IMG/VR virus record: IMGVR_UViG_3300046028_005467
Location: 1 to 38,238 of that record
Source: a virus
Length of the DNA: 38,238 nucleotides
Reading direction: 5' to 3' (one strand)
The stretch's first letter is position 1, and each line of letters begins with the position of its first letter. A program made the translations under genes and the position numbers. Shown here one piece after another: positions 6,949 to 14,656 of the stretch. The notes under the pieces were generated by a model. That model was not told the origin of the DNA. It saw only the letters and a program-made list of their open reading frames with translations, and ran no database searches.

Positions 6949-9900
6949 ATGCCTACCTATCTAGTAAAAGATAGCAAGACCGGTGTTGAGCTTGAATTGA
7001 ACGGAGAAGGCCCGCCGCCGACCGATCAAGAACTTGAGGGTATTTTTGCGCAATATTCAAATCAACAGCCGATTGCCGCCCAACAGTCAATTGCCGCTGA
7101 ACAGCCAAAGCCACAAGAAGAACCGTCCCTTGGTCAAGTTGGTACTGGCATAGCTGCCGAGATTGGCATTGGGGTTGGTGGTCAGGCGGCTGGTGCGGCA
7201 CTTGCGCCTTTTACACTTGGCATTTCTTATCCGGTATTGGCTTTTAGCGGTGGTGTTGCTGGCTCGATTGCCGCCCAAGAAATTGAGGGCCGCAAAGACA
7301 TTAGCGTAGGCCGAGCATTGTTTGCTGGTCTTGTTAATCTTATACCCGGATCAAGCGCGGTTAAAGGTGGTGCCAAGGCAGGAGCTACGATTGCCAAGGC
7401 AGCTGGTCGCGGTGCGCTTACGGGTGCCGCAGAAGCCACGGTAATTGCCGGGGTAGATGAACAAAAACTGCCTACGTTTAAGGAAATTGGCACGTATGCT
7501 GGTTTTGGCACGCTGGCTGGCGGTCTTCTTGGAGGGGCAATGCTTGGCGGTAAACGGCTTTGGGACAAGATCGGGAACAAGACCCCCCAACAGGTAGATA
7601 ATGCGATAAAGAGTGGAGAATTAACGCCCCAAGAGTTTTTACCAACAAGTGATAATGCCGATGCTAATGCGGCCTTACGGTCTGTACAAAAGGCGGCAGA
7701 GGATGTTGTGGTCGCGGCAGAGGACGCCCCCATGATTGCGGTTGCTACGGCCAAGACAAGCACGCTTATGGGCCGGTTTGCTGACCGATTGAATATGGCA
7801 AAGGCATTGGTTGCCCCTAGCCGTGTTTTGGGGAAACAGATTCAATCAGAGGCTATTCTTTCTAGGCAGGCCGCGCAAGCGGACGAAGAACTTGGTTCCC
7901 GCATATCCAAGCGTGTAGATGTTTTTGTCAAGAAACAGGTGGACCCCATTGATGCGCAGGAAAAAATTAACGCATACCTAGACAGGGCCATAGAAGACCT
8001 TCCCCCTACCTATAAAGAAATTGTGCCTGAGTTGGACCTGTTTCGTGAAAAGATGCGCGACTTGCAGGGCAAGGTGATTGCAAACATCGATACTGGCAGA
8101 ACCACGGCCACCCCGGAAACCCGCGATTTGATTACAAAGTCAATGGACGAGGGCAAATACCTTACCCGTGAGTTTAAGTGGTTTACCAACAAAGATTATT
8201 TTCCGACACAGAAGCAACTTGATGCGGCAAGAAAGGAACTTGGCGGGGATGCCGATGAGGTTTTAGCGTCACTAAACAGCAAAAAGCTGTCTGCCGTAGA
8301 GAATCGCAACTTCCTGCCAACCGCGATTGATGGTTTTCTTCGTAAAAAGAAAGACCTTGGCCCAGCCGTATTGGATTACTTGGGTGAGATTACGGAGCCT
8401 GGGGAGCGCATTAGGGGTAGTTTGACCCGCGTTGCCCGTGGCGTTTACAGGGATGAAGCGGACTCTGCTATTAAACAGCTCTTGATAGATCGTGGAATGG
8501 CGAGCAATCTTTCTGCCCCCGGCATGGCAGAGCTTTCTTTGCGTCGTTACGAACAAGGGGGATCGGGGCTTTACGTTCCACAGTATGTGCAAAAAGCCCT
8601 AGACCAGATTTATTTGTCTGGTGGCAAGGATGCCGTTAGGGTTCCGGTAAGTTCGGCTTTGTCCGACTTGTGGAACACTGCCGTTGGCGTATCTAAGGCG
8701 GTTAAGGTGTTGGCGAATCCACCGTCCTATGCCGTGCAGCTATATGGCAATATGGCTAACTTGGCAGGAATGGGCATCAATCCGTTTTCCGGTGCGGGCC
8801 GGGGGTTGCGCATGGCCCTGTCGGAGTACGGACCCATTGAGCGTTTAACGAAGAATCCACAGGCTCGAATTTCCCTTTTGCGGGAGATTAATGAAATGAC
8901 GCGCTACGGGATAAAGGGCAGCAATATTTTGGACAGCGACATTCGTTCATCTTTAGAACGTGGGTTTTTCTCGGACACCACACAAAAGATTATAGACCCC
9001 ATTTCCAAGGCGTACACGGTTCCCGACACAATGGGTAGGTTTGTGGCATGGAAACATCACCAGCGTTTGTTTCGAGACGTATTTCCAACGGCCAACGAGG
9101 AAACGATTAAACGGTATGCGGCTGACGTAACCAATGACGTTTACCAAAACTATGCGCGTCTTTCCCGCACGGGTAAAGAACTGTCTCGCGTGGGTATTCT
9201 TCCGCAGTTTGCTTCTTTTACAATGGAGTTTGCCCGCAACCAATACAACCAGGGCCGTGTCATTAGAGAAATGATGGCTGGGACATTTGGTAACGGCGTT
9301 CGGGGTCTTGGTCCTGCTAACGTAGCAGCCATGCGAGAGGAAGGCGGAAGGCGCTTATCCGCATTGCTTGGCATTTACGGCCTAACCTTTGCTTCGATAA
9401 AGGCGTTTAACGCCAACAACGGCGTAGATAATACAACAGAGGCCGCGCTAAAGGATGTAGCCATTCCTTCATACGATGACAATAGCTTCCTTGCCATTAC
9501 CTATGATCCCAAAACCCGCACGGGAAAATACGCCAATCCCTCGTATATCGTGCCACATGCGGTTGGGCTCTCTGCGTTAGATGCAGGGTTAAAGGGCGAG
9601 CCCGTGCAGGGCGTGGTTGACTTTCTTGCCAAAGAGTTTGTTGGTGAGGGTTCTTTCCTGTTTCGTTCTACTGCCGCTGCCTTGTTTAACGTGGACCCCA
9701 AGAACCGGAAGAAGATTAGCGCAGAAGTAGACGGTTATAAGAACACAAAGGAGCGGGTTCAGTTTTTGATTGGCGATGCCTTTGAACCCGGATTTGCGCG
9801 TGAGGTTAGAAAGCTCCAACAGGCGCAACGTGGCCAGGGTGAGCTTACGACGGGCGATGTTGCCCGCAGGCAGATCGGAGTTCGGCTCAATTCTTTTAAG

Positions 9901-10551
9901 GTTGAAGAGAACGCGATGTTTAGGATCAAGGAGTTTGTGGAAAACTCTCAGTTGGTGGCATCCCGGTATTCTTCGGCGCGTGACTATGCGAAGAAATCAC
10001 CGGAGGAAGTGGCGGCTATTTATGCGGAGTCTAATGCCACCCACAAGGCGAACATGCAGGAGGTCATTAAAAAGGTAAACGGCTTGCGTACCCTTAATTT
10101 TTCGGAGGACGAAATAATTAAAGTTCTGGGTGGCGAGGGTGCCAGACTTGGTAATTCTGCAATTTTGGACACGCTTAACGGAAAGGTTTCTGACATTCCG
10201 TTGGTGAAACGTGTAACCCCCACTGCGGTTTGGGAGGAAAAGATTTCTGTTCTTCCGCGCCAAGAGCAGATGAAAGAGATCCAAAGGATTGCCCGAGTAA
10301 ATCCCAGCCTTGGCAAATCGCTCCTGTCCATTTCCCGCTCAGAGCAGCTTGCAAAGCAGCGCGGAATGACCCCAAAAGACTCGCTCATAATGGGCCTTGG
10401 TTCTTCTGACGGAACCCGTGCTGGATACATTTATCAGCAGTCGATTGGATTCCCGAATCCAGATGCTTACATTCAATCTATGGCGCGTAAGGGTATTGTT
10501 ACCCCTGAAGTCTTCCGCCAGATCAAGCTGCTTCAGCAGGCTAATCAGTAA
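6949..10551 (+). CDS. Large internal virion / DNA-ejection protein (gp16-type position)
   Basis: At 1200 residues this is the largest protein of the phage. It begins with YLVKDSKTGVELELNGEGPP, a short N-terminal module seen on large virion proteins, then a Gly/Ala hydrophobic region (about 64-200) likely to be membrane-active, then long helical segments to the end. No lysozyme or transglycosylase motif is visible, unlike T7 gp16. Size, order and composition suggest the ejection protein that conducts DNA across the inner membrane. It is the last gene of the late block; its stop overlaps the minus-strand gene at 10541 by 11 bases. Confidence 0.75.
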   Translation: MPTYLVKDSKTGVELELNGEGPPPTDQELEGIFAQYSNQQPIAAQQSIAAEQPKPQEEPSLGQVGTGIAAEIGIGVGGQAAGAALAPFTLGISYPVLAFSGGVAGSIAAQEIEGRKDISVGRALFAGLVNLIPGSSAVKGGAKAGATIAKAAGRGALTGAAEATVIAGVDEQKLPTFKEIGTYAGFGTLAGGLLGGAMLGGKRLWDKIGNKTPQQVDNAIKSGELTPQEFLPTSDNADANAALRSVQKAAEDVVVAAEDAPMIAVATAKTSTLMGRFADRLNMAKALVAPSRVLGKQIQSEAILSRQAAQADEELGSRISKRVDVFVKKQVDPIDAQEKINAYLDRAIEDLPPTYKEIVPELDLFREKMRDLQGKVIANIDTGRTTATPETRDLITKSMDEGKYLTREFKWFTNKDYFPTQKQLDAARKELGGDADEVLASLNSKKLSAVENRNFLPTAIDGFLRKKKDLGPAVLDYLGEITEPGERIRGSLTRVARGVYRDEADSAIKQLLIDRGMASNLSAPGMAELSLRRYEQGGSGLYVPQYVQKALDQIYLSGGKDAVRVPVSSALSDLWNTAVGVSKAVKVLANPPSYAVQLYGNMANLAGMGINPFSGAGRGLRMALSEYGPIERLTKNPQARISLLREINEMTRYGIKGSNILDSDIRSSLERGFFSDTTQKIIDPISKAYTVPDTMGRFVAWKHHQRLFRDVFPTANEETIKRYAADVTNDVYQNYARLSRTGKELSRVGILPQFASFTMEFARNQYNQGRVIREMMAGTFGNGVRGLGPANVAAMREEGGRRLSALLGIYGLTFASIKAFNANNGVDNTTEAALKDVAIPSYDDNSFLAITYDPKTRTGKYANPSYIVPHAVGLSALDAGLKGEPVQGVVDFLAKEFVGEGSFLFRSTAAALFNVDPKNRKKISAEVDGYKNTKERVQFLIGDAFEPGFAREVRKLQQAQRGQGELTTGDVARRQIGVRLNSFKVEENAMFRIKEFVENSQLVASRYSSARDYAKKSPEEVAAIYAESNATHKANMQEVIKKVNGLRTLNFSEDEIIKVLGGEGARLGNSAILDTLNGKVSDIPLVKRVTPTAVWEEKISVLPRQEQMKEIQRIARVNPSLGKSLLSISRSEQLAKQRGMTPKDSLIMGLGSSDGTRAGYIYQQSIGFPNPDAYIQSMARKGIVTPEVFRQIKLLQQANQ

Positions 10552-10654
10552 TTGGAGCCTCCCGTTCCGCCACAATGCCCGCCTTGGCCGTTTCCTTGGC
10601 TTTTACGGGCTTTTCGGGCTTAACGGCCACCTCCACCCAGAAAAGGTCTTTCAT
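10541..10654 (-). CDS. Tiny ORF, 37 aa, end of leftward operon
   Basis: MKDLFWVEVAVKPEKPVKAK followed by an Ala/Lys/Glu-rich tail. It starts within the stop of the preceding ORF (ATGA, 10651-10654), which supports expression by coupling. Its last codons (REAPIT) are the 16-base copy of the tRNA-Thr 3' end. No family is recognised. It ends tail-to-tail with the ejection protein gene, with an 11-base overlap. Confidence 0.5.
   Translation of the reverse strand: MKDLFWVEVAVKPEKPVKAKETAKAGIVAEREAPITD
10548..10563. repeat. 16-bp copy of the tRNA-Thr 3' end (left copy)
   Basis: AGTAATTGGAGCCTCC is identical to 11059-11074, which contains the 3' acceptor end and CCA of the tRNA gene. The two copies are in direct orientation about 511 bp apart and enclose three small ORFs and a gene remnant. 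The layout is like att sites made by insertion at a tRNA 3' end. Confidence 0.85.
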
Positions 10655-10758
10655 AGCCGCATAAGGGCAAGGAGCGCCGGGGTGCCAAGGTCACTGTCCA
10701 CAACAATGTCGTTGTAGCTGTCCTTCCCGTAATAGGATATCAAGTTGTCGTCGCTCAT
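10651..10758 (-). CDS. Tiny ORF, 35 aa
   Basis: MSDDNLISYYGKDSYNDIVV followed by DSDLGTPALLALMRL. Both ends overlap neighbours by exactly four bases (ATGA at 10755-10758 upstream and 10651-10654 downstream), the signature of translational coupling in this operon. No family is recognised; it is acidic and soluble. Confidence 0.55.
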   Translation of the reverse strand: MSDDNLISYYGKDSYNDIVVDSDLGTPALLALMRL

Positions 10759-10973
10759 GGCGTGTATTCGTTTACTTGTTTTTCGGCGCGTTTCATAGCC
10801 AGCGCAACAGCGGCCCTTATGCCGTTTTTGCTAATTGAAATCCGCTCGTCTTCATTCCCCCAAATTACTTCCCATTGATTATGTGTCTTGGGGCAATCAG
10901 GTTGGCCCCACCACCTGACGCCAAGCCCATTTTTTTCCATAAAATCAATCATTTCTGAGTCGGTCGTTTTCAT
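10755..10973 (-). CDS. Hypothetical protein, 72 aa
   Basis: Starts at the ATG at 10973 (MKTTDSEMIDFMEKNGLGV), which has a good ribosome-binding site (AAAAGGAG about 7 bases upstream), rather than ten codons earlier. It contains RWWGQPDCPKTHNQWEVIWG and a C-terminal RAAVALAMKRAEKQ helix, a pattern of small phage proteins of unknown role. The upstream frame (gene remnant) stops inside its start (AAATGA). Confidence 0.6.
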   Translation of the reverse strand: MKTTDSEMIDFMEKNGLGVRWWGQPDCPKTHNQWEVIWGNEDERISISKNGIRAAVALAMKRAEKQVNEYTP

Positions 10974-11052
10974 TTCTTCTTCTCCTTTTGTTCCGCCCGC
11001 CATTCCTTGTAGGCTTCGTGGGCGGCATGGTTGATATTAAACCGGCGACAGC
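10970..11052 (-). pseudogene. Remnant resembling the C-terminus of the exonuclease gene
   Basis: An open stretch without its own start encodes CRRFNINHAAHEAYKEWRAE then QKEKKK and a stop. It aligns with the last residues of the exonuclease at 11360-12142 (CGGYYTINQATHDAYLAYKK...EKK): shared C, F/Y, IN, A, H, AY and the Lys-rich end. Both end AAGAAATGA with the next gene starting in the stop. It begins just after the tRNA, inside the 16-bp repeat-bounded islet. It looks like the tail of a lost paralogue. Confidence 0.6.
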
Positions 11053-11058
11053 CCGTTA

Positions 11059-11074
11059 GTAATTGGAGCCTCCA
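11059..11074. repeat. 16-bp direct repeat at tRNA 3' end (right copy)
   Basis: Identical to 10548-10563. It covers the 3' acceptor strand, discriminator base and encoded CCA of the tRNA plus five bases beyond. Confidence 0.85.
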
Positions 11075-11138
11075 CTCGGAATCGAACCGAGATCTAAAGT
11101 TTACAAAACTCTTGTTTTACCGTTAAAACTATGGAGGC
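11064..11138 (-). tRNA. tRNA-Thr (anticodon UGU)
   Basis: Read on the minus strand, the acceptor stem GCCTCCA pairs with TGGAGGC, followed by discriminator T and encoded CCA. The D arm is GTTTTAACGGTAAAAC. The anticodon stem AGAGT/ACTTT holds loop TTTGTAA (anticodon TGT, reading ACA). The T arm is CTCGGTTCGATTCCGAG. All four arms pair and the length is 72 nt plus CCA. It lies in the leftward operon between small ORFs and is probably processed out of that transcript. Confidence 0.93.
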
Positions 11139-11175
11139 AAGATTGTTTGTGACAGAGAGCGATGGTAACACGCCC

Positions 11176-11256
11176 CTAGATTTTGAGGTAGGTTTCCTCA
11201 AACCCCAGCTCATCTTCGTTTATTTCCTCCAGGATGCTCTGCCAGATAATTATCAT
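11176..11256 (-). CDS. Tiny ORF, 26 aa
   Basis: MIIIWQSILEEINEDELGFE followed by ETYLKI: acidic, possibly one amphipathic helix. It starts in the stop of the preceding ORF (ATGA, 11253-11256). Only the overlap chain supports it as a gene. No family is recognised. Confidence 0.45.
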   Translation of the reverse strand: MIIIWQSILEEINEDELGFEETYLKI

Positions 11257-11363
11257 TTGGGTTTGGGCTTTGGTTTGGGTTTGGCCTTCCTGAAGATATG
11301 GTCGTAGTTGGCCGCGTATTTCTCCATCTTTACGGGCCGGGGTGTGTCTCCCTTCCCGTTCAT
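11253..11363 (-). CDS. Tiny basic ORF with Lys-Pro repeat tail, 36 aa
   Basis: MNGKGDTPRPVKMEKYAANY, then DHIFRKA and a (KP)n tail. It starts inside the stop of the exonuclease gene (ATGA, 11360-11363) and ends inside the start of the next ORF. The KPKPKPK tail is encoded by near-perfect AAACCC repeats. Possibly nucleic-acid binding; no family is recognised. Confidence 0.55.
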   Translation of the reverse strand: MNGKGDTPRPVKMEKYAANYDHIFRKAKPKPKPKPK

Positions 11364-12142
11364 TTCTTCTCGGCCTCTTTCTTCTTGTAGGCCAGATAGG
11401 CGTCATGGGTGGCTTGGTTAATAGTGTAATACCCGCCGCAATCCCGGCACACCATCTGGTATGCCTTGGCTCCGGCTGCCGTTACCTTGTTCTTTGAGGT
11501 TTTCACGTTCTTGCTGCCGTCCCGTGGGCATGTCCATTTGTCATGCCCTAGCAGCACCCCGGCGTGTGTCTTTACGTTCACCAACTCCGAGAGACGCTTC
11601 CACACCTTCTCCAGCACCAGCACGTCTCGGGCGCAATAGGCCGTCATAATCTTCATGCTTTTGGGGCATTTATTCAGGCAGATTTCCTTCCATAAGCCGA
11701 ACTCCGTCTTGATCTTCCCGCCGAAGCCCAGGAACCGTGCGATGTAATCCAGCTTGTTGCTGTTGAACAGGAATTGACGGCGTGCCCATTGCAGGGTGTC
11801 CACGGTCTTGATTTGCGGGAAGCGCAGCCCGTGGAACGCGCAGCGCGTCTTGAACCACGGCAAGTCAAACTTGTCCCCGTTGTGGGCCACGGCCTCGTCG
11901 GCAGACCCAAGGATGGGCAGGAACTTTTCTAGCATGGCCTTGTCGTCTTGGTTCTTGTCCCATTGGATGACGTGGGCCGTTTTTTCGCCCTCCCATTTGT
12001 AGCCGATGCAGATGATGGCGCGTTCCTTGATGATGTTGGCTTGGTCGATGGAGAGCTTCCAGCCAACGCGCCAGCTCAGGACGACGTTGGGCGAGGTTTC
12101 AATGTCCCAAATCAGGCGGCGTATGGATCTATTGTTTGTCAT
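11360..12142 (-). CDS. DnaQ-like 3'-5' exonuclease (RNase H fold) with C-terminal Cys motif
   Basis: 260 residues from the ATG at 12142. Exo I is LIWDIETSP (D13, E15), Exo II HNGDKFD (88-93) and Exo III YCARDV (169-174, D173): the acidic set for two-metal 3'-5' exonuclease chemistry, close to the stand-alone exonuclease domain of family B polymerases (YprB-like). Residues 205-235 (CPRDG...CRDCGG) may bind zinc. The open frame extends 134 codons upstream, but that part is out of frame with, and covered by, the HNH gene. No polymerase is encoded, so it may assist the host replisome or act in recombination. Confidence 0.85.
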   Translation of the reverse strand: MTNNRSIRRLIWDIETSPNVVLSWRVGWKLSIDQANIIKERAIICIGYKWEGEKTAHVIQWDKNQDDKAMLEKFLPILGSADEAVAHNGDKFDLPWFKTRCAFHGLRFPQIKTVDTLQWARRQFLFNSNKLDYIARFLGFGGKIKTEFGLWKEICLNKCPKSMKIMTAYCARDVLVLEKVWKRLSELVNVKTHAGVLLGHDKWTCPRDGSKNVKTSKNKVTAAGAKAYQMVCRDCGGYYTINQATHDAYLAYKKKEAEKK

Positions 12143-12539
12143 TCTTGTGTTGTTTTTTATGGCATTGCTTACAGAGAATCTGAAGGTCTTCGGCGGGGCA
12201 TAGGAGCCGTTCCACAAAGCCTGGAATGTCGTCAAAGCTGCGAAGCGTCCCACATTCAACCTTGTGATGCACCTGTGTGTCCTTGCCCATTTTCCATTCC
12301 AAGCAGGCCGCGCACATGTATTGCCATTTCTGTTGCTTGTTTGGCCCCTTGTAGGGCCGCTGGGCCAGCTTGCGTGCCCTGTATTGCTCAGGCCAGCGGG
12401 TCCACGCCCTCCGCAGGGCGGAGCGGATAAAGCCGTGGAATTTCGCGCTTGTCCACGTCTTGTTGCAATACACCTTTTCGCCGCGCACGGCGGCGTAGGG
12501 GTGGAAGGCGGCATGGCCCATGATGGGCTTCTCAGACAT
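12129..12539 (-). CDS. HNH endonuclease
   Basis: 136 residues with a C-terminal HNH module: CAAC (76-79), HHKVECG (91-97) and LCKQCHKKQH (122-131). The HH pair supplies the metal and general-base ligands and the two CxxC pairs the structural zinc. The N-terminal half is basic (FHGFIRSALRRAWTRWPEQYRARK) and may contact DNA. It overlaps the exonuclease by 14 bases and the upstream ORF by 8, so it is an integrated operon member rather than a free-standing homing gene. It may act in recombination, genome processing or attack on competing DNA. Confidence 0.88.
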   Translation of the reverse strand: MSEKPIMGHAAFHPYAAVRGEKVYCNKTWTSAKFHGFIRSALRRAWTRWPEQYRARKLAQRPYKGPNKQQKWQYMCAACLEWKMGKDTQVHHKVECGTLRSFDDIPGFVERLLCPAEDLQILCKQCHKKQHKNDKQ

Positions 12540-12759
12540 ACCAAACGGGGATATTGTTGGAAATTGCGTAGGTTTCTAGGGCGGAATCTTCCCCGTATCC
12601 CCAGGCGGGTTTAAGCTCGGGCATCTTGGGGCAATGCGCCTTGAAGGGAAGCACATCGTCCGGGTAGGACTCCAGCTCTATCCCGTGCTTGCGCATCCAC
12701 GCAAGGCGCGGGGATAGCGTCTCATCCACGGGAAAGAGATCGTAGAATTCGGTGCTCAC
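12532..12759 (-). CDS. Hypothetical protein, 75 aa, GTG start
   Basis: It starts at GTG 12759 inside the stop of the upstream gene (GTGA): STEFYDLFPVDETLSPRLAW, then HGIELESYPDDVLPFKAHCP and GYGEDSALETYAISNNIPVW. The P-x-L-x-W...HGIE pattern is common in small phage proteins next to nucleases, with no known function. It ends inside the start of the HNH gene (8-base overlap). Confidence 0.65.
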   Translation of the reverse strand: MSTEFYDLFPVDETLSPRLAWMRKHGIELESYPDDVLPFKAHCPKMPELKPAWGYGEDSALETYAISNNIPVWYV

Positions 12760-12968
12760 TCCTCCTGCTCCTCCCCATCCGAGGACACCCTTGGAACGCT
12801 CCACACCTCGCAGATGCTATTGCTACCGTCGTCCCAAACAACGTGATAGGGAATCTTGCCCCTGCGGAGCAGGAGGAGCTGGCGGGCGAGGAAGTGATCG
12901 TCCTCCGGGATGCGCAGCTTGTGCGTCAAGGGACGGTAGCCAGCGGCCCTAAGTTGTTCTGTGTTCAT
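12756..12968 (-). CDS. Hypothetical protein, 70 aa
   Basis: It starts at ATG 12968, five bases after the nuclease stop, rather than upstream within that gene. Sequence: MNTEQLRAAGYRPLTHKLRI, PEDDHFLARQLLLLRRGKIP, YHVVWDDGSNSICEVWSVPR and an acidic SSDGEEQEE tail. A small beta-strand-rich protein with an acidic end. No family is assigned. Confidence 0.65.
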   Translation of the reverse strand: MNTEQLRAAGYRPLTHKLRIPEDDHFLARQLLLLRRGKIPYHVVWDDGSNSICEVWSVPRVSSDGEEQEE

Positions 12969-12973
12969 TGGTA

Positions 12974-13795
12974 TTAAAATGCGGGGTTGTATTTGTTCTG
13001 CCAAATCCAAAGGTTCATCATGTTCAGGAAGGCGCGGTAGGCGGTATCCAGTTCCTTGTAGTCGTAGCGCACCACTTCAATCCGGCCAATCTCCGTGGTG
13101 GAGATATACAGATTGTAGCCGCACATCTTTTCCCCGAACTTAAAGAAGTCCTCGGTTTGCCAATGCGCGGCAACGTAGGCGGCAATCTGGCATGGCTGGG
13201 TCTCGTATGGATCCACGGGCTTGCCGGGGGTGGTTTTACGGCTCTTGAAGTCCAGGATGCCGTATTCGTTGTCCGAGGAGAAGATGACATCGGTGGTTCC
13301 AGCGTAGCCCACAAAGCGATTCACCAGCACCTTCTCGGACTGCTGTGCCTTGATGCCAAGCGCATCCATTCGGGCCATTGCAGGGAACACCATCTTGCCC
13401 ATTGGAACGGCCTCGCCGCTGGCAAGGGTGACAAGGGCATCATGCCCCCATTCCTGCCCCGTCAGTTCCGCTTCGATGGCGGCATGGATGAGGGTGCCTG
13501 CGTCTGCGGCCTTGCTGCCCTCGTCCTTGGCCTTGTCGGACAGAGCCTTGACGTATTCATCCCTGCCCTCTAGCGGGTGGGGCGGGAGGTCATAGCACAG
13601 GCCAATGGCTTCGCGGGTGATGTAGGAATACAGGGCGGGCTTGTTAAGCACGTCTGCAATGCCGGATACGCTGGGCAGGAGACCAAGCGTGATGGCGTCC
13701 CGAGTGGTTGTAGGTCGCGTGGGTTTCTTGGCGGTCTTGCTCTTGCAAGGCTGCGTGTGTGCAGCCTTGCCGTCGCGGGTGTAGTAGTGGCTCAT
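12974..13795 (-). CDS. PD-(D/E)XK nuclease (RecB/Cas4-type exonuclease)
   Basis: 273 residues. The N-terminal PSVSGIADVLNKP (41-53) and GTLIHAAIE (100-108, His104) are family-typical. The catalytic core is E154 (SEKVL), GTTDVI (D169) and GILDFKSRK (D182, K184), followed by QPCQIAAY (QxxxY, 200-207). Podoviruses of this general type use such an exonuclease in host DNA degradation or recombination, filling the place of T7 gp6. It sits just downstream of the SSB gene. There is no Cys cluster of the Cas4 iron-sulfur type. Confidence 0.87.
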   Translation of the reverse strand: MSHYYTRDGKAAHTQPCKSKTAKKPTRPTTTRDAITLGLLPSVSGIADVLNKPALYSYITREAIGLCYDLPPHPLEGRDEYVKALSDKAKDEGSKAADAGTLIHAAIEAELTGQEWGHDALVTLASGEAVPMGKMVFPAMARMDALGIKAQQSEKVLVNRFVGYAGTTDVIFSSDNEYGILDFKSRKTTPGKPVDPYETQPCQIAAYVAAHWQTEDFFKFGEKMCGYNLYISTTEIGRIEVVRYDYKELDTAYRAFLNMMNLWIWQNKYNPAF

Positions 13796-13983
13796 TCGTT
13801 GGCCTCCTTATCGAAGAACTTTTTCACAACGTCAGCCTGTTCGTCCACGTCCGCCTTGATCTTCTTCCAGCGGTCCAGGAACTCCTTGCGGTTCAGTAGG
13901 CCAATCTCAAAGGACATAATAATGCCGTCTAAGCGTCCAACAGCCGTTGCGTAATCAACCTTGGGTATTTCGGTGTTTTGCAT
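13792..13983 (-). CDS. Hypothetical protein, 63 aa
   Basis: A helical, charged protein (MQNTEIPKVDYATAVGRLDG, then LLNRKEFLDRWKKIKADVDE). It has one of the few clear Shine-Dalgarno sites here (GAGGAG about 10 bases before the ATG). It ends with a four-base overlap (ATGA) into the nuclease start, so it probably sets nuclease translation. Confidence 0.65.
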   Translation of the reverse strand: MQNTEIPKVDYATAVGRLDGIIMSFEIGLLNRKEFLDRWKKIKADVDEQADVVKKFFDKEANE

Positions 13984-13995
13984 AAATGGGTCTCC

Positions 13996-14634
13996 TCAGA
14001 AGGGAACGTCTTCTCCCTCAGCAGGCTCCTCCTCCTTGACGGGGGGAAGCGTCGGCGTTGCCTGTGCGCGGGTGAGGTATTCGTTGCTCTGCTTGATCTT
14101 GTCTTGCACCCACTCGGGGATGCTCTCGGGAATCACAACGGGTCCGGTGGTGTCGTCCAGCGAGAACTTAACGACATCATTCTCGGGAGCCAGCTTTGAC
14201 ATGCCCTTCATCAGCGGGGTGATGCCGCTGATCTCTGCATACACGGAACCCTCAGCCCCCGGCTTGTGCGTGATGTTGATGAGGCAGTTGGCCCCGGCTA
14301 CGGTCATAACGTCAAAGCCTTGGGCTTCCTGCTCGGTGAAGTCGCGCCCACGCCAAGAAATCAGAAGGGGGCGCATCCTGGCCTTCGGGCCAATGCTATT
14401 GGTGAGCGGCCAAGTCCAGATGGTTGCGGCACGGTCAAAGGCCACGCCTTCGTATTCTCCCGTGATTCGCTCAGAGGGGATCTCAAAGTTGAACATCACT
14501 TGGCGCTTGGGGCCAAACTTGCCGTTGGCGGGCTGGGTGCCGAGGTCATACACGGCGAAGCAAACGGCGTGCTGCATCCCGGCAGGGACGGGTTTGCGGT
14601 CTTTCTTGACGGAGGCTGTGGCGATTAGTGGCAT
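13996..14634 (-). CDS. Single-stranded DNA-binding protein
   Basis: 212 residues, beta-rich through about 160, then a flexible, Pro/Glu-rich tail ending EGEDVPF. An acidic tail with a terminal Phe is the hallmark of bacterial and phage SSBs (T7 gp2.5 has the same logic) and recruits partner enzymes. The neighbouring nuclease, helicase and exonuclease fit a replication/recombination operon. The 5' leader is CAA-repeat rich without Shine-Dalgarno. Core-fold assignment is inference; the tail is direct. Confidence 0.78.
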   Translation of the reverse strand: MPLIATASVKKDRKPVPAGMQHAVCFAVYDLGTQPANGKFGPKRQVMFNFEIPSERITGEYEGVAFDRAATIWTWPLTNSIGPKARMRPLLISWRGRDFTEQEAQGFDVMTVAGANCLINITHKPGAEGSVYAEISGITPLMKGMSKLAPENDVVKFSLDDTTGPVVIPESIPEWVQDKIKQSNEYLTRAQATPTLPPVKEEEPAEGEDVPF

Positions 14635-14656
14635 GGTATGTTGTTGTTGTTGATTG

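Noticed and set aside
12143-12544. N-terminal extension of the exonuclease gene (134 extra codons)
   Set aside because: The extension is Pro/Ala/Arg-rich with no domain and lies over the HNH gene in another frame; the Exo I motif begins 13 residues after the ATG at 12142.
12968-13573. Plus-strand open frame (201 codons) opposite the PD-(D/E)XK nuclease
   Set aside because: The minus strand carries the nuclease motifs and operon overlaps; the plus frame is isolated and featureless.
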